From positions 1-64,000 of the forward strand of contig NZ_JAGFNY010000004.1 in the NCBI RefSeq assembly GCF_019448115.1: DNA of 64,000 nt, written 5' to 3'. The notes beneath the pieces were generated by a model. That model ran no database searches. It saw only the letters and a list, made by a program, of their open reading frames with translations, and was not told the DNA's origin. The stretch's first letter is position 1. Each line of letters opens with the position of its first letter. Shown here one piece after another: positions 39,364 through 49,188 of the stretch. The position numbers and the translations under genes are program-made. This DNA is from Succinivibrio faecicola. Lineage in GTDB: Bacteria; Pseudomonadota; Gammaproteobacteria; Enterobacterales; Succinivibrionaceae.

Positions 39364-39441
39364 ATCTTGCCTTTTTATGTGGATAAAGGGGTATTGTATC
39401 TGTTAACTACCGATACAATCTGTATTTTTTAAGAAAACGCA

Positions 39442-39498
39442 CACTGTTCAGCCAATCCTTGTGTTGGGTGCCATTTTGGTTAACAGAGGAGAACAGTG
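39442..39498 (+). ncRNA. Candidate rpsB leader RNA (S2 autoregulatory element)
   Basis: CACTGTTC (39442-39449) and GAACAGTG (39491-39498) are perfectly complementary and enclose about 40 bases that include further pairing possibilities (GCCAA near 39451, TTGGTT near 39476). Gammaproteobacterial rpsB leaders are known to fold into a conserved element through which S2 represses its own operon. That this one does the same is inferred from position and pairing. Confidence 0.5.
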
Positions 39499-39531
39499 GA
39501 GGCTTAACCCTAAATTTTGAGGAAATTCAAT

Positions 39532-40278
39532 ATGTCATCAATCACTATGCGCGACATGCTTCAGGCAGGTGTTCACTTCGGTCATCAGACACGTTACTGG
39601 AATCCTAAGATGAAACAGTACATCTTCGGTGCACGTAACGGTATTCATATTATCAACCTAGAGAAGACCGTTGAGTGCTATGAGTCTGCATTAAACTTCT
39701 TAAGCAACACTGTTGCTCATAAGGGTAAGGTTCTATTCGTTGGAACTAAGCGTGCTGCAAGCGATAGAGTTGGTTCAGCTGCTGCTGAGTGTGGCCAGTA
39801 CTATGTTGATCACCGCTGGTTAGGTGGTATGTTAACAAACTGGAAGACTGTTCGTCAGTCAATCAAGCGTTTAAAGGAGCTTGAGACCCAGACTCAGGAT
39901 GGTACTTTAGAGAAGTTAACCAAGAAAGAAGCTTTATTACGTACCCGTGAGCTTGAGAAGTTAAACCGTTCATTAGGCGGTATCAAGGACATGGGCGGTC
40001 TACCAGATGTATTATTCGTAATCGACGCTGAAGTTGAGCACATTGCTATTAAGGAAGCTAACAACTTAGGTATTCCTGTTGTTGCTGTCGTTGATACCAA
40101 TACCAACCCAGATGGTGTTGACTACGTAATTCCTGGCAACGATGATGCTATCCGTGCTGTTGATTTATATTTAAAGGGCGCTGTTGAGACAATCAACGCT
40201 GCTCGCGCAGATGCAGTTCGTCAGGACAAGGAAGCATTAGCTGCTGAAGCTAAGGCTGAAGAGTCAAAGGCTGAATAA
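39532..40278 (+). CDS. rpsB: 30S ribosomal protein S2
   Basis: Starts [25 protein letters not shown], the canonical S2 N-terminus; 248 residues. GAGGAAA nine bases upstream fixes the ATG at 39532, in place of an earlier in-frame start five codons upstream. [19 protein letters not shown] and [20 protein letters not shown] are further family marks. The tail is Ala/Glu/Lys-rich. Leucine codons are almost all TTA. Confidence 0.98.
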   Translation: MSSITMRDMLQAGVHFGHQTRYWNPKMKQYIFGARNGIHIINLEKTVECYESALNFLSNTVAHKGKVLFVGTKRAASDRVGSAAAECGQYYVDHRWLGGMLTNWKTVRQSIKRLKELETQTQDGTLEKLTKKEALLRTRELEKLNRSLGGIKDMGGLPDVLFVIDAEVEHIAIKEANNLGIPVVAVVDTNTNPDGVDYVIPGNDDAIRAVDLYLKGAVETINAARADAVRQDKEALAAEAKAEESKAE

Positions 40279-40335
40279 TATTTGCCAAAGCAAATAAATT
40301 TGCCAGCTTTTTTGTAAAAGATCTTTATAAACATT

Positions 40336-40360
40336 AAAGGCCGGTATATTCCGGCCTTTT
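40336..40360 (+). terminator. Terminator or attenuator between rpsB and tsf
   Basis: AAAGGCCGG (40336-40344) pairs with CCGGCCTTT (40351-40359), loop TATATT, with a short T run. In E. coli a similar element between rpsB and tsf lets some transcription through. Confidence 0.75.
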
Positions 40361-40381
40361 ACAAATTAAGAGGATATAAAC

Positions 40382-41269
40382 ATGGCTACCGTAACCGCTG
40401 CTATGGTTAAAGAATTACGTGATGCAACTGGCGCAGGCATGATGGACTGCAAAAAGGCTTTAGTTGCTGCTGATGGTAATATGCAGGCTGCTATCGACGC
40501 AATGCGTAAGAGTGGTGCTGCTAAGGCTGCTAAGAAGGCAGGTCGTACAGCTGCTGAAGGCATCATTGCTGTTGCAAGCAATGCTAACAAGATTGCTTTA
40601 GTAGAAGTTAACTCAGAGACTGACTTCTGTGCTAAGAACGCTGAGTTCGTAACATATGCTCAGAAAGTTGCTGATTTAGCTTTAGCATCAAGCATTTCTG
40701 ACGTTGAGGCTTTAAAGGCTGCTCAGTTAGATGGTCAGACTGTTGCTGATGCTTTAACAGCTCTTGTTGCAAAGATTGGTGAGAACTTACAGTTACGCCG
40801 TGTTGCTTTAGTTGAAGCTAAGGAAGGTGAGACTTTAGGTTTATACGTTCACTCAAACAAGCGCATTGGTGTTGCTGCTGTTATCAAGGGTGGCGATGAG
40901 TCAGTAGCTAAGGATGTTGCAATGCACATCTGTGCTTCAAAGCCAGATTTCGTAAAGCCAGAAGACGTATCAGCAGAAGTTGTTGAGCACGAGCGTCAGG
41001 TTCAGATCGAAATCGCTATGAAGTCAGGCAAGCCACAGGCTATTGCTGAGAAGATGGTTGAAGGCCGTATGAAGAAGTTCACTGGTGAAGTTTCTTTAAC
41101 TGGTCAGCCATTCGTTAAGAACCCAGAGATTTCTGTAGGTCAGATGTTAAAGGAGCACAATGCTGACGCAGTATCATTCATCCGCTACGAAGTAGGTGAA
41201 GGTATTGAGAAGGCTGTTGTTGACTTCGCTGCTGAAGTTCAGGCTCAAGTAGCTGCCGCACAGAAATAA
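40382..41269 (+). CDS. tsf: Elongation factor Ts
   Basis: The nucleotide exchange factor of EF-Tu, 295 residues. The N-terminal UBA-like domain with [18 protein letters not shown] and the core [10 protein letters not shown] motif are clear. AAGAGG lies ten bases before the ATG. It lies between rpsB and pyrH as expected. Codon use is strongly biased (Leu almost all TTA), which suggests high expression. Confidence 0.98.
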   Translation: MATVTAAMVKELRDATGAGMMDCKKALVAADGNMQAAIDAMRKSGAAKAAKKAGRTAAEGIIAVASNANKIALVEVNSETDFCAKNAEFVTYAQKVADLALASSISDVEALKAAQLDGQTVADALTALVAKIGENLQLRRVALVEAKEGETLGLYVHSNKRIGVAAVIKGGDESVAKDVAMHICASKPDFVKPEDVSAEVVEHERQVQIEIAMKSGKPQAIAEKMVEGRMKKFTGEVSLTGQPFVKNPEISVGQMLKEHNADAVSFIRYEVGEGIEKAVVDFAAEVQAQVAAAQK

Positions 41270-41284
41270 TTTGCGGAGATGAAC

Positions 41285-42007
41285 ATGTCCTCAGAGCTAA
41301 AATGCAAAACAAGAAGAATTCTGCTTAAAATTTCTGGCGAAGCTTTAAGCGGTGACAATGGTTTTGGTATTGATCCATCTGTTCTGTCTAATACAGCAAA
41401 GGCAATCAGAGCTGTTCAGAACGAAGGAGTTCAAACAGTTCTAGTTATCGGTGGCGGTAATATTTTTAGAGGTGCAGCTTTACAGAAAGCTGGCTTTGAC
41501 AGAGTTACCGGTGACCAGATGGGTATGCTTGCAACCATAATGAACGGTCTTGCAATGCGTGAGGAATTAAAAGCTCAAGGTGGTAAGTGTGTGCTTATGA
41601 GTGCTTATGGAGTTCCATCCATTTCAACTCAGTATTCAGCAACACTAGGCCGTGAGATTTTAGATTCAGGATCTTCACTGATTGTCGCAGGAGGCACAGG
41701 AAATCCTTTCTTCACAACTGATACAGCTGCCGTATTAAGAGCAGTTGAACTTCAGTGCTCTGAGGTTCTCAAAGCTACAAAAGTTGATGGCGTTTACACT
41801 GCAGATCCATTTAAAGACAAGAGTGCTCAAAAATATGATACTCTTAGCTTTGATGAAGTTATAGAAAAGCAGTTAGAAGTGATGGATTTAACAGCTTTTG
41901 CTTTAGCAAGAGACCATCACATGCCAATCAGAGTATTTTCTATGGGTAAAGACGGTGCTTTCATGAGAGCTGCAAAAGGCGAATCAGAAGGTACACTCGT
42001 AAGTTAA
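41285..42007 (+). CDS. pyrH: UMP kinase
   Basis: Phosphorylates UMP to UDP; hexameric, amino-acid-kinase fold. RILLKISGEALSGDNGFGID at the start and VIGGGNIFRGA are the phosphate-binding blocks. I start at ATG 41285, which is six bases after GGAG; the ATG two codons earlier directly touches that GGAG. Length 240 equals the family norm. Confidence 0.97.
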   Translation: MSSELKCKTRRILLKISGEALSGDNGFGIDPSVLSNTAKAIRAVQNEGVQTVLVIGGGNIFRGAALQKAGFDRVTGDQMGMLATIMNGLAMREELKAQGGKCVLMSAYGVPSISTQYSATLGREILDSGSSLIVAGGTGNPFFTTDTAAVLRAVELQCSEVLKATKVDGVYTADPFKDKSAQKYDTLSFDEVIEKQLEVMDLTAFALARDHHMPIRVFSMGKDGAFMRAAKGESEGTLVS

Positions 42008-42022
42008 TAAGGAGCCCCGAAA

Positions 42023-42580
42023 ATGTTAAACGATGTCCAGCAGAAAGCTCAAGACCGTATGCAGAAAGCTTTAGACTCATTAGATATTCGTCTTAGCAAA
42101 ATCCGTACTGGTCGTGCACAGCCAGGTCTTTTAGATGGCATTATGGTTGATTACTATGGCAGCATGTCACCTCTTCGTCAGGTTGCACAGATCAACGTTG
42201 AAGATGCTCGTACCTTAAAGATTACTGTTTTCGACAGAAATGCAATTAAGGCTGTAGAAAAGGCTATTCAGCAGTCAGATTTAGGTTTAAACCCAGTTGT
42301 TGCTGGTACAGAAATTCGTGTACCTCTTCCTCCATTAACAGAAGAGCGCAGAAAGGATCTTGTTAAGATCGTTAAGGGCGAAGTAGAGCAGACTAAGGTT
42401 GAAATCCGTAATGTTCGCCGTGATGCAAATGCTGAAATTAAAGATCTTCAGAAGAATAAGGAAATATCTGAGGATGAGCAGCGTTCTGCAGAAGAAAAGA
42501 TTCAGAAGGCTACTGATTCTTCAATTAAAAAGGCAGATGATTTATTAGCTGCAAAACAAAAAGAGTTAATGGAAATTTAA
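42023..42580 (+). CDS. frr: Ribosome recycling factor
   Basis: A 185-residue RRF, splitting post-termination ribosomes with [26 protein letters not shown] and [19 protein letters not shown] are diagnostic. AAGGAG precedes the ATG. Part of the rpsB-tsf-pyrH-frr set; uppS follows after 8 bases. Confidence 0.98.
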   Translation: MLNDVQQKAQDRMQKALDSLDIRLSKIRTGRAQPGLLDGIMVDYYGSMSPLRQVAQINVEDARTLKITVFDRNAIKAVEKAIQQSDLGLNPVVAGTEIRVPLPPLTEERRKDLVKIVKGEVEQTKVEIRNVRRDANAEIKDLQKNKEISEDEQRSAEEKIQKATDSSIKKADDLLAAKQKELMEI

Positions 42581-42588
42581 TTAACTTT

Positions 42589-43350
42589 ATGCAGATATCA
42601 TCTAATTCTCCGGGGAGCTTGAAGGCTCCTCGTCATTTAGCTGTTATCATGGATGGTAATGGCAGATGGGCTCAACTTCGTGGTAAACAGCGAGTCTTTG
42701 GACACAAAGAAGGCGCAAAGTCTGTTAGAAGAGTCATAAAACAATCTGTTGCATTAGGCGTTAAAGAATTAACCTTATTTGCTTTTTCAAGTGAAAACTG
42801 GAAAAGGCCTGCTATTGAGGTTAATGCTTTAATGGCTTTGTTTGTTGAAGCAATTAAAAAAGAAAGCAAATCCTTGCTAGAAAACGGAATAAAAACAAAG
42901 ATCCTAGGGGATCTTTCTCGTTTTCCATCAATTCTTCAAAACCAGATTCAAAAACTTGAAGAACTCACAAAAGACTGCAATGTCATGACATTGAATATCG
43001 CCGCAAATTATGGTGGCAGATGGGACATTTTACAGGCAGCAAAATCTCTTGTATCAGATATTGCTCAATCCAAGATTAATATAAATGAACTTAATGAGGA
43101 TTTACTCAGTCAAAGACTGAGCACAGTTCAGAATGTCGATTTAATGATCAGAACAGGCGGCGAAAAACGCATTAGTAATTTTCTTCTTTGGCAGGCAGCA
43201 TATGCTGAATTATATTTTACAGATGTATTATGGCCTGATTTTGATGAAAATGAGCTTATAAAAGCAGTTGAATTCTATAATACTCGAGAAAGAAGATTTG
43301 GTCAGACTTCCGAACAGGTAAAACTTAAGGATACAAATAATGCTAACTAG
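42589..43350 (+). CDS. uppS: Undecaprenyl diphosphate synthase
   Basis: Elongates farnesyl diphosphate to the C55 carrier lipid used for peptidoglycan and O-antigen. 253 residues. HLAVIMDGNGRWAQLRG holds the catalytic Asp, FAFSSENWKRP and MIRTGGEKRISNFLLWQAAYAE are also typical; the latter usually reads RTGGEQRISNFLLWQ. cdsA overlaps the 3' end by 11 bases. Confidence 0.97.
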   Translation: MQISSNSPGSLKAPRHLAVIMDGNGRWAQLRGKQRVFGHKEGAKSVRRVIKQSVALGVKELTLFAFSSENWKRPAIEVNALMALFVEAIKKESKSLLENGIKTKILGDLSRFPSILQNQIQKLEELTKDCNVMTLNIAANYGGRWDILQAAKSLVSDIAQSKININELNEDLLSQRLSTVQNVDLMIRTGGEKRISNFLLWQAAYAELYFTDVLWPDFDENELIKAVEFYNTRERRFGQTSEQVKLKDTNNAN

Positions 43351-44200
43351 AATTATAACCGCAGTTGTATTAATTGGCGCCACTTTAGCATGGCTTTTTT
43401 TTGCAAATTTTGAAATCTTTGCTATCGGTGCTTTGTTTATTTATGCTGTTGGTGCATATGAAATGGGACCTCTATTAGGATATAAGAGTAGAATACCATT
43501 TTTAGCAGTAGCTGTTATAGTCTTAAGTCTTATCTTTGCTCTAGTTGAACCAGGCTCATTCATCGGCATTGGTGTTCCTCCACTTGCTCAGTATGTCGTA
43601 GCTGCAGGTCTTATTGTTTGGGTAGGTTCAATCCCACTGCTTTTAAAGTATCCAAACAATACAGCATGGCATAAGAACATTGTTTTTAATACCATCATTG
43701 CTCTTTTGATGATGGTTCCGTTTATTATTGGACTTTTGATATTAAGAGCCAGTGAGTATGGTTCAGATCCTAAAGCTGGTGGCTTTTTAGTCTTAAGCGT
43801 AATGGCTTTAGTATGGTGCGCTGATTCTGGTGCCTACTTTGCAGGAAGATTCTTTGGTAAGCATAAAATGTTACCAAACGTAAGTCCAAAAAAGACTCTT
43901 GAAGGTCTAATTGGTGGTATTGTTACAGCACTCATCGGTCTTTATATCTTTATAGAATTAGGCTGGTTTGGTCAATATGCAATAAATGAAGGTGCTTTAT
44001 ATGCTGCAAGCATCCTGACAATTGTTTTCTCTGTTATCGGCGACCTTGTAGAGAGCATGCTAAAGCGTCTTGCTAACATAAAAGATTCTGGAACCATTTT
44101 CCCAGGACACGGTGGAATGCTTGACAGAATAGATTCTCAGTTAGCAGCTATACCTGTATTTTTAACAAGTCTTTATATTTTCTCTGGAGTTCTGTTCTAA
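43340..44200 (+). CDS. cdsA: Phosphatidate cytidylyltransferase
   Basis: Makes CDP-diacylglycerol, the precursor of all phospholipids. 286 residues with about eight membrane helices. The signature near the C-terminus is MLKRLANIKDSGTIFPGHGG followed by MLDRIDS. It overlaps uppS by 11 bases, and its stop shares one base with the dxr start (TAATG). Confidence 0.96.
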   Translation: MLTRIITAVVLIGATLAWLFFANFEIFAIGALFIYAVGAYEMGPLLGYKSRIPFLAVAVIVLSLIFALVEPGSFIGIGVPPLAQYVVAAGLIVWVGSIPLLLKYPNNTAWHKNIVFNTIIALLMMVPFIIGLLILRASEYGSDPKAGGFLVLSVMALVWCADSGAYFAGRFFGKHKMLPNVSPKKTLEGLIGGIVTALIGLYIFIELGWFGQYAINEGALYAASILTIVFSVIGDLVESMLKRLANIKDSGTIFPGHGGMLDRIDSQLAAIPVFLTSLYIFSGVLF

Positions 44201-45396
44201 TGAGATACGTAACAGTTCTTGGTGCAACAGGCTCTATAGGTAAGTCAACTCTTGATGTAATCAGAAGACATCCTGATTTATTCAGCGTATATGGTCTTGT
44301 GGCATCAACTTCTATTGATGCAATGATTGATAGTATAAGAGAATTCAAACCTAAAGTTGTTGCAATGAGCTCTGAAAAAGCTGCAATAGAAGTACTAAAG
44401 AGGGTTAAGGAGTTACAACTTCCATGCGAAGTCCTTTTTGGTGACGACGGTGTTGAGACTCTTGCTGGTGACGGTAGTGCCGATATTGTAGTCGGTGCTA
44501 TTGTAGGCGCTGCAGGTTTAAGGCCTCTTATAGCAGCTGCAAAAACTGGCTGTATTATTGCTCTTGCAAACAAAGAAGCTCTTGTGATGTCTGGTACTAT
44601 CTTTTTTGAGACTGCAAAAAAATATGGTGCAAGGGTTCTTCCTGTTGATAGCGAACATTCAGCTATTTTCCAAAGTCTTCCTTTTGAAGTTCAGGAAAAT
44701 CTTGGCTTTTGCAATTTGAAAAGTGCACATGTAGACAAGATCTTATTAACAGGCTCTGGCGGTCCTTTTAGAGATACTCCAATTAAGGATCTAGAATTTG
44801 TGGATGCAAAAACTGCTATAGCTCATCCTGTTTGGTCTATGGGACCAAAAATTTCTGTTGATTCTGCAACAATGATGAATAAAGGTCTTGAATTTATTGA
44901 AGCAAGATATTTATTTAATGCAGATGATGGTGATATACAGGTTGTAATTCATCCTCAGAGTGTTATTCATTCAATGGTTTCATATGAGGATGGTGCTGTA
45001 ATGGCTCAACTTGGCAATCCTGATATGAGAACTCCTATTGCAGTTGCTTTAGGTTTCCCAGAGCGAATTTCAAGCGGAGTGAACAGACTAGATTTTACAA
45101 AGCTATCTTCTCTGACTTTTATGGAGCCAGATTTTTCCCGTTATCCATGCTTGAAGCTTGCAATGCAGGCAAGTAAGTCAGGTCAGAGTGCAACAACGGC
45201 ATTAAATGCTGCAAATGAAGTTGCTGTAGCAAGTTTTCTTGAGTCTAAGATTAAATTTACTGATATTTCCTGCGTTGTTGATACAGTTCTTTGTTCTAAT
45301 ACATGCAAAGAGCCAAATAGCATCGATGAAGTATTATCAATTGATGAATCTGCAAGAAAGAGAGCTATTGACTATATAGGAAAGCTTAATGGTTAA
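44200..45396 (+). CDS. dxr: 1-Deoxy-D-xylulose-5-phosphate reductoisomerase
   Basis: Second step of the non-mevalonate pathway, NADPH-dependent, target of fosmidomycin. 398 residues (E. coli 398). VLGATGSIGKSTLDVIRRHP is the NADPH-binding start; PVDSEHSAIFQ and MNKGLEFIEARYLF hold metal and substrate residues; VIHPQSVIHSMVSYEDGAV is conserved. The order uppS-cdsA-dxr-rseP differs from E. coli, where dxr precedes uppS. Confidence 0.97.
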   Translation: MRYVTVLGATGSIGKSTLDVIRRHPDLFSVYGLVASTSIDAMIDSIREFKPKVVAMSSEKAAIEVLKRVKELQLPCEVLFGDDGVETLAGDGSADIVVGAIVGAAGLRPLIAAAKTGCIIALANKEALVMSGTIFFETAKKYGARVLPVDSEHSAIFQSLPFEVQENLGFCNLKSAHVDKILLTGSGGPFRDTPIKDLEFVDAKTAIAHPVWSMGPKISVDSATMMNKGLEFIEARYLFNADDGDIQVVIHPQSVIHSMVSYEDGAVMAQLGNPDMRTPIAVALGFPERISSGVNRLDFTKLSSLTFMEPDFSRYPCLKLAMQASKSGQSATTALNAANEVAVASFLESKIKFTDISCVVDTVLCSNTCKEPNSIDEVLSIDESARKRAIDYIGKLNG

Positions 45397-46750
45397 CGTT
45401 TTTGGTGGTATTTTCTATTTCCTTCTTGCTTTAGGAATTCTAGTTTCTATTCATGAACTAGGACATTTCATTGCAGCTAGAGCCTGTGGCGTGAGGGTAT
45501 TGAGATTCTCAATCGGTTTTGGTCCCATTCTTGTTAAAAGAACAGGTAAAGACGGTTGTGAATATGCCATAAGTGCTATTCCTCTTGGCGGATATGTCAA
45601 GATGGAGGGTGAAGATGCCTCAAGTGATGACAAAGCATTACTAAGTAAAACAGCTTTTAAAGCTCAAAGCGTTGCAAAAAGAGCTGTTATTGTTGCAGCA
45701 GGTCCATTCTTTAATATAGTTCTTTCTGTCATTCTGTTTACTATTGTAAACATGAGTGGTATTTCCTATTCACTTCCAATTGTTGGAGATGTAGTTCCAG
45801 GCTCTAAAGCAGAGCTTTCAGGTTTTAAAACTTTTGATAAAATTGTATCTGTAAACGGCAATAATACTGAATCATGGTCAGATGTAATGATTTCTTTTGT
45901 TGAGAAAATTGGATCATCTGGAAAGTTTGATGTTATTGTTCGTTCAGATTTAGGTAAAGGTGAAAAGAGAACCATCTCTATGTCTCTTGAAGATTCTGTT
46001 CTCATGAGAAACGAGTCTCCACTTGAGAAAAATGGTCTTCGCCCTTGTTTTGGAAAAGCTCTAAACGTTGTTGATAAGGTTATTGAAGGATCTCCAGCTC
46101 AGAGAGCATCTATTAAAAGCGGTGACACAATTTTAAGTGTAAATGGCATCAGTACTGATACCTGGTACAGAGTCAGTGATGCTATTGCAAATTCTTCTTT
46201 CGATGAGCTGACTCTTGTTGTTCAAAGAGATTCAAAAATATATCAGACCAGCTTGATTCCAGAGAAAAAGCAGATAAGGGGAACTGATAAATACAGACCA
46301 TTTGTCGGAATCTCTGCAAAAGTCGAAAAAATTGAAGGTTTAACAAAGAAAGTATATTATGGTCTAGTTGACGGATTCGTAAAGGCTATTGGTGATTCTG
46401 TATCAATGGCCAGGGTAATAATCGTATCAGCAGGAAAACTTATAACAGGAAGCATATCTGCAGACAATGTATCAGGCCCTATAGCAATTGCTAAAGGTGC
46501 TCAGGAAAGCGCAAGCTTCGGTCTTATTATGTTTTTGAGTTTTCTTGGTGCTATTAGTGTAAACTTGGGTATTCTGAACTTATTACCGGTTCCTGTTTTA
46601 GACGGTGGTCATCTTGTATTTCTTGCATATGAGGCAATATTCAAAAAAGAGCCTGGACCAAGAATTCAGATGATGCTGACTTCGATTGGTGCGCTATTGC
46701 TGTTATTGCTGACAGTTTTTGCATTATTCAATGATATAAAAGGTTTTTAA
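45389..46750 (+). CDS. rseP: RseP site-2 intramembrane zinc protease
   Basis: Cleaves the membrane anti-sigma factor RseA after DegS and so frees sigma E; also clears signal peptides. 453 residues. HELGHFIAARACGVRVLRFSIG carries the HExxH zinc site, two PDZ domains lie in the periplasmic middle (around PGSKAELSGF and GSPAQRASIKSGD), and LLPVPVLDGGHLVF provides the third ligand Asp. It overlaps dxr by 8 bases. rseA and rpoE are not in the window. Confidence 0.97.
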   Translation: MVNVFGGIFYFLLALGILVSIHELGHFIAARACGVRVLRFSIGFGPILVKRTGKDGCEYAISAIPLGGYVKMEGEDASSDDKALLSKTAFKAQSVAKRAVIVAAGPFFNIVLSVILFTIVNMSGISYSLPIVGDVVPGSKAELSGFKTFDKIVSVNGNNTESWSDVMISFVEKIGSSGKFDVIVRSDLGKGEKRTISMSLEDSVLMRNESPLEKNGLRPCFGKALNVVDKVIEGSPAQRASIKSGDTILSVNGISTDTWYRVSDAIANSSFDELTLVVQRDSKIYQTSLIPEKKQIRGTDKYRPFVGISAKVEKIEGLTKKVYYGLVDGFVKAIGDSVSMARVIIVSAGKLITGSISADNVSGPIAIAKGAQESASFGLIMFLSFLGAISVNLGILNLLPVPVLDGGHLVFLAYEAIFKKEPGPRIQMMLTSIGALLLLLLTVFALFNDIKGF

Positions 46751-46773
46751 TAATTACAATTTTAGGCATAAAA

Positions 46774-49173
46774 ATGGGACGTAAAAATTACCTAAAACTA
46801 GCAACCCTATCACTGGCTGTCATGGCAGTTGTCATGCCTGCAGGATTGAGTGCTGCAACAAACGACGATGTAATCAAGGAGATTCAGGTACAGGGTATAA
46901 ACCGTGTATCTAAGGGTGCAGTGCTGCTGGCACTACCATTCGGTCACGGTGACCTTATGACAAAGGAAAACATTGCACTTGCAATGCAGCAGTTATATGC
47001 AACAGGTGATTTTGATGAAGTAAAGCTGTCGAGAAATGGAAATACCTTTATTGTTAATGTTAAGGAAAGACCAACAATCGGTGCGATTGACTTTTCTGGA
47101 AACAGCAATATCAAGAAAGAAGATCTTGAAAAGATAATCAATCAGCAGGGTGTAAGATCTGGTGAAGCTTTAAATACACAGTCATTAAATCAGATTCAAA
47201 AATCACTTGAAGATTTCTACCATTCTTCTGGTATGTATCAGGCCAAAGTGAAAACTGTTATTACAAAGCTGCCAAGAAACAGAGCTGATATCAAGATTGA
47301 AATTACCGAAGGTAAGGCTGCCGAAATTCAACAGATTAATATTGTTGGTAATACAAAATTCGATGAAGAAGTTTTATTAGCTCAGATGGAATTACGCGAT
47401 GATGTGCCATGGTGGAACTTCCTATCAAATCAGCGCTTCAATGGCCAGAAATTAAGAGCTGATCTTGAGGCTTTACGTTCATTCTATATGGATAGAGGTT
47501 ATGTTAACTTCAAGATTGTATCAACAGCTGTTGAACTGACTCCTGATAGAAAGGGCATCTTCCTGACAATCAATATTGAAGAAGGTGATCAGTACACAAT
47601 TAGCTCTACAGACGTAAGAGGTGATACCTTAAAGTATGCAAAAGAGCTAAAAGATGCAATCAGTATTGAAGAAGGCGAGATTTATAACCAAAGAAGAATT
47701 ACTGCTAATGAGAAGAGACTATCTTCTGTATTAGGTAAGTATGGTTATGCTAATTCACAAGTTAAAGCCTATCCTGTATATAACGAAAAAGACAAGACTG
47801 TCTCACTGCAGTTTAATGTTATCCCTGGTAAGAGAGTTCATGTTTCACAGGTAATGATTACAGGCAACGATATAACAGATGATACTGTAATCAGACGTGA
47901 GTTGAGACAGATGGATGGCTCATGGTTATCAACCGAGGCTGTAGAGTTATCTGAAGCAAGATTAAACAGACTTGGCTACTTTGAGACAGTTGCAGTCAAT
48001 ACTGAAAATGTAGGTTCAGGTGATGATACTGTAAATATGACAACCGTCGTAAAGGAAAAACCTACAGGAACTATTGCAGGTGGCGTTGGTATTGGTACTG
48101 ATTCAGGTCTGACAATTCAGGCTAATATTTCTCAGAATAATCTGTTCGGTACAGGTAATCACGGTCATATCAGTGCATATGAAAATGACTATACAAAGCA
48201 TGTTGAGGTAGGTTATACCAATCCTTACTTTACAGTTGACAATGTAAGTTTAGGTGGACGAGTTTTCCTTGACAAGTATGATGGTGATGATGACACTGAT
48301 GCTGTAAACTACAAGAACAAGACTATAGCTGCTTACATGAATCTTGGTTATCCATTAGCTGAAACATGGTATCTTAATTACAATCTTGGTGTTGAGAAGA
48401 CAAAAATTCAGAACAGGGGAACAAGATTTGAGCAGTCAGATCGATTCTTCTCACTGTACGGTAAGATTTCAGACAGATCTGCAAGTTTTACCAACTATAA
48501 GGCAAGTGTTGATTTAACTCACAATACACTTAATAGAGGAGTTTTCCCAACAGATGGTAACAAGCAGATTCTGTCTTTGATGGCAACAACACCAAATTCA
48601 GATATGCATTATTATAAGGCAACTGCTGAGTCCTATCATTTCTATCCACTCGATACATATCATCAGTACGTACTTTCATTTAGAGGTCGCGTAGGTTATG
48701 GTAATGGTTATCGTGAGAAGAATGGAATAAAGGAAGGACTACCATTCTTTGATAACTTCTCATTAGGTGGTTCAGAGTGGTTAAGAGGCTTTAAGAAGAG
48801 TTCTGTCGGCCCTAAGGCACTTTATATTACACCAGATGGAAGTGGTTATTATGAGTCTGGCGATTCAGTAGGTGGTAACGCTTTCTGGGCAACCACTGCT
48901 GAAGTGATTGTCCCAACTCCACTTCTTCCTGAAGCTTATAAGGGTAGTGTTAGAACATCTGTATTCTTCGATGCTGGTGCTCTATGGGATACTAGATCTG
49001 GTAGTTATTCAAAGGATTACTCAGATCCTGGCAAATATAGAACATCAGTAGGTGTTTCAGTGACATGGATGTCCCCAATGGGTCCTCTTTCATTCACTGT
49101 TGCAAAGGCAGTTAAGAAGTACGATGGCGATAATACACAGCAGTTTAGCTTCAATATTGGTGGCAGTTTTTAA
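46774..49173 (+). CDS. bamA: Outer membrane assembly factor BamA
   Basis: Core of the BAM complex, which folds beta-barrels into the outer membrane. 799 residues. Signal peptide to about residue 28 (AGLSAA), then five POTRA repeats (about 30-430) beginning IKEIQVQGINRVSKGAVLLALPF, then a 16-strand barrel. The lid-lock motif appears as EWLRGFKKSSVGP (usual VRGF, here LRGF). The C-terminal phenylalanine of the beta signal is present (NIGGSF). It precedes skp, as is usual. Confidence 0.97.
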   Translation: MGRKNYLKLATLSLAVMAVVMPAGLSAATNDDVIKEIQVQGINRVSKGAVLLALPFGHGDLMTKENIALAMQQLYATGDFDEVKLSRNGNTFIVNVKERPTIGAIDFSGNSNIKKEDLEKIINQQGVRSGEALNTQSLNQIQKSLEDFYHSSGMYQAKVKTVITKLPRNRADIKIEITEGKAAEIQQINIVGNTKFDEEVLLAQMELRDDVPWWNFLSNQRFNGQKLRADLEALRSFYMDRGYVNFKIVSTAVELTPDRKGIFLTINIEEGDQYTISSTDVRGDTLKYAKELKDAISIEEGEIYNQRRITANEKRLSSVLGKYGYANSQVKAYPVYNEKDKTVSLQFNVIPGKRVHVSQVMITGNDITDDTVIRRELRQMDGSWLSTEAVELSEARLNRLGYFETVAVNTENVGSGDDTVNMTTVVKEKPTGTIAGGVGIGTDSGLTIQANISQNNLFGTGNHGHISAYENDYTKHVEVGYTNPYFTVDNVSLGGRVFLDKYDGDDDTDAVNYKNKTIAAYMNLGYPLAETWYLNYNLGVEKTKIQNRGTRFEQSDRFFSLYGKISDRSASFTNYKASVDLTHNTLNRGVFPTDGNKQILSLMATTPNSDMHYYKATAESYHFYPLDTYHQYVLSFRGRVGYGNGYREKNGIKEGLPFFDNFSLGGSEWLRGFKKSSVGPKALYITPDGSGYYESGDSVGGNAFWATTAEVIVPTPLLPEAYKGSVRTSVFFDAGALWDTRSGSYSKDYSDPGKYRTSVGVSVTWMSPMGPLSFTVAKAVKKYDGDNTQQFSFNIGGSF

Positions 49174-49188
49174 TTAAGGAGTATATAA

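Larger units (their letters stand above)
39174..39531. other. Intergenic region between map and rpsB
   Basis: 358 bp between divergent genes. The map-proximal part is AT-rich and includes an AT-only stem CTATTTT/AAAATAG at 39223-39240 of unclear meaning. The rpsB-proximal part holds a promoter candidate near 39355-39363 and a structured leader (separate entries). No coding frame was found. Confidence 0.5.
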
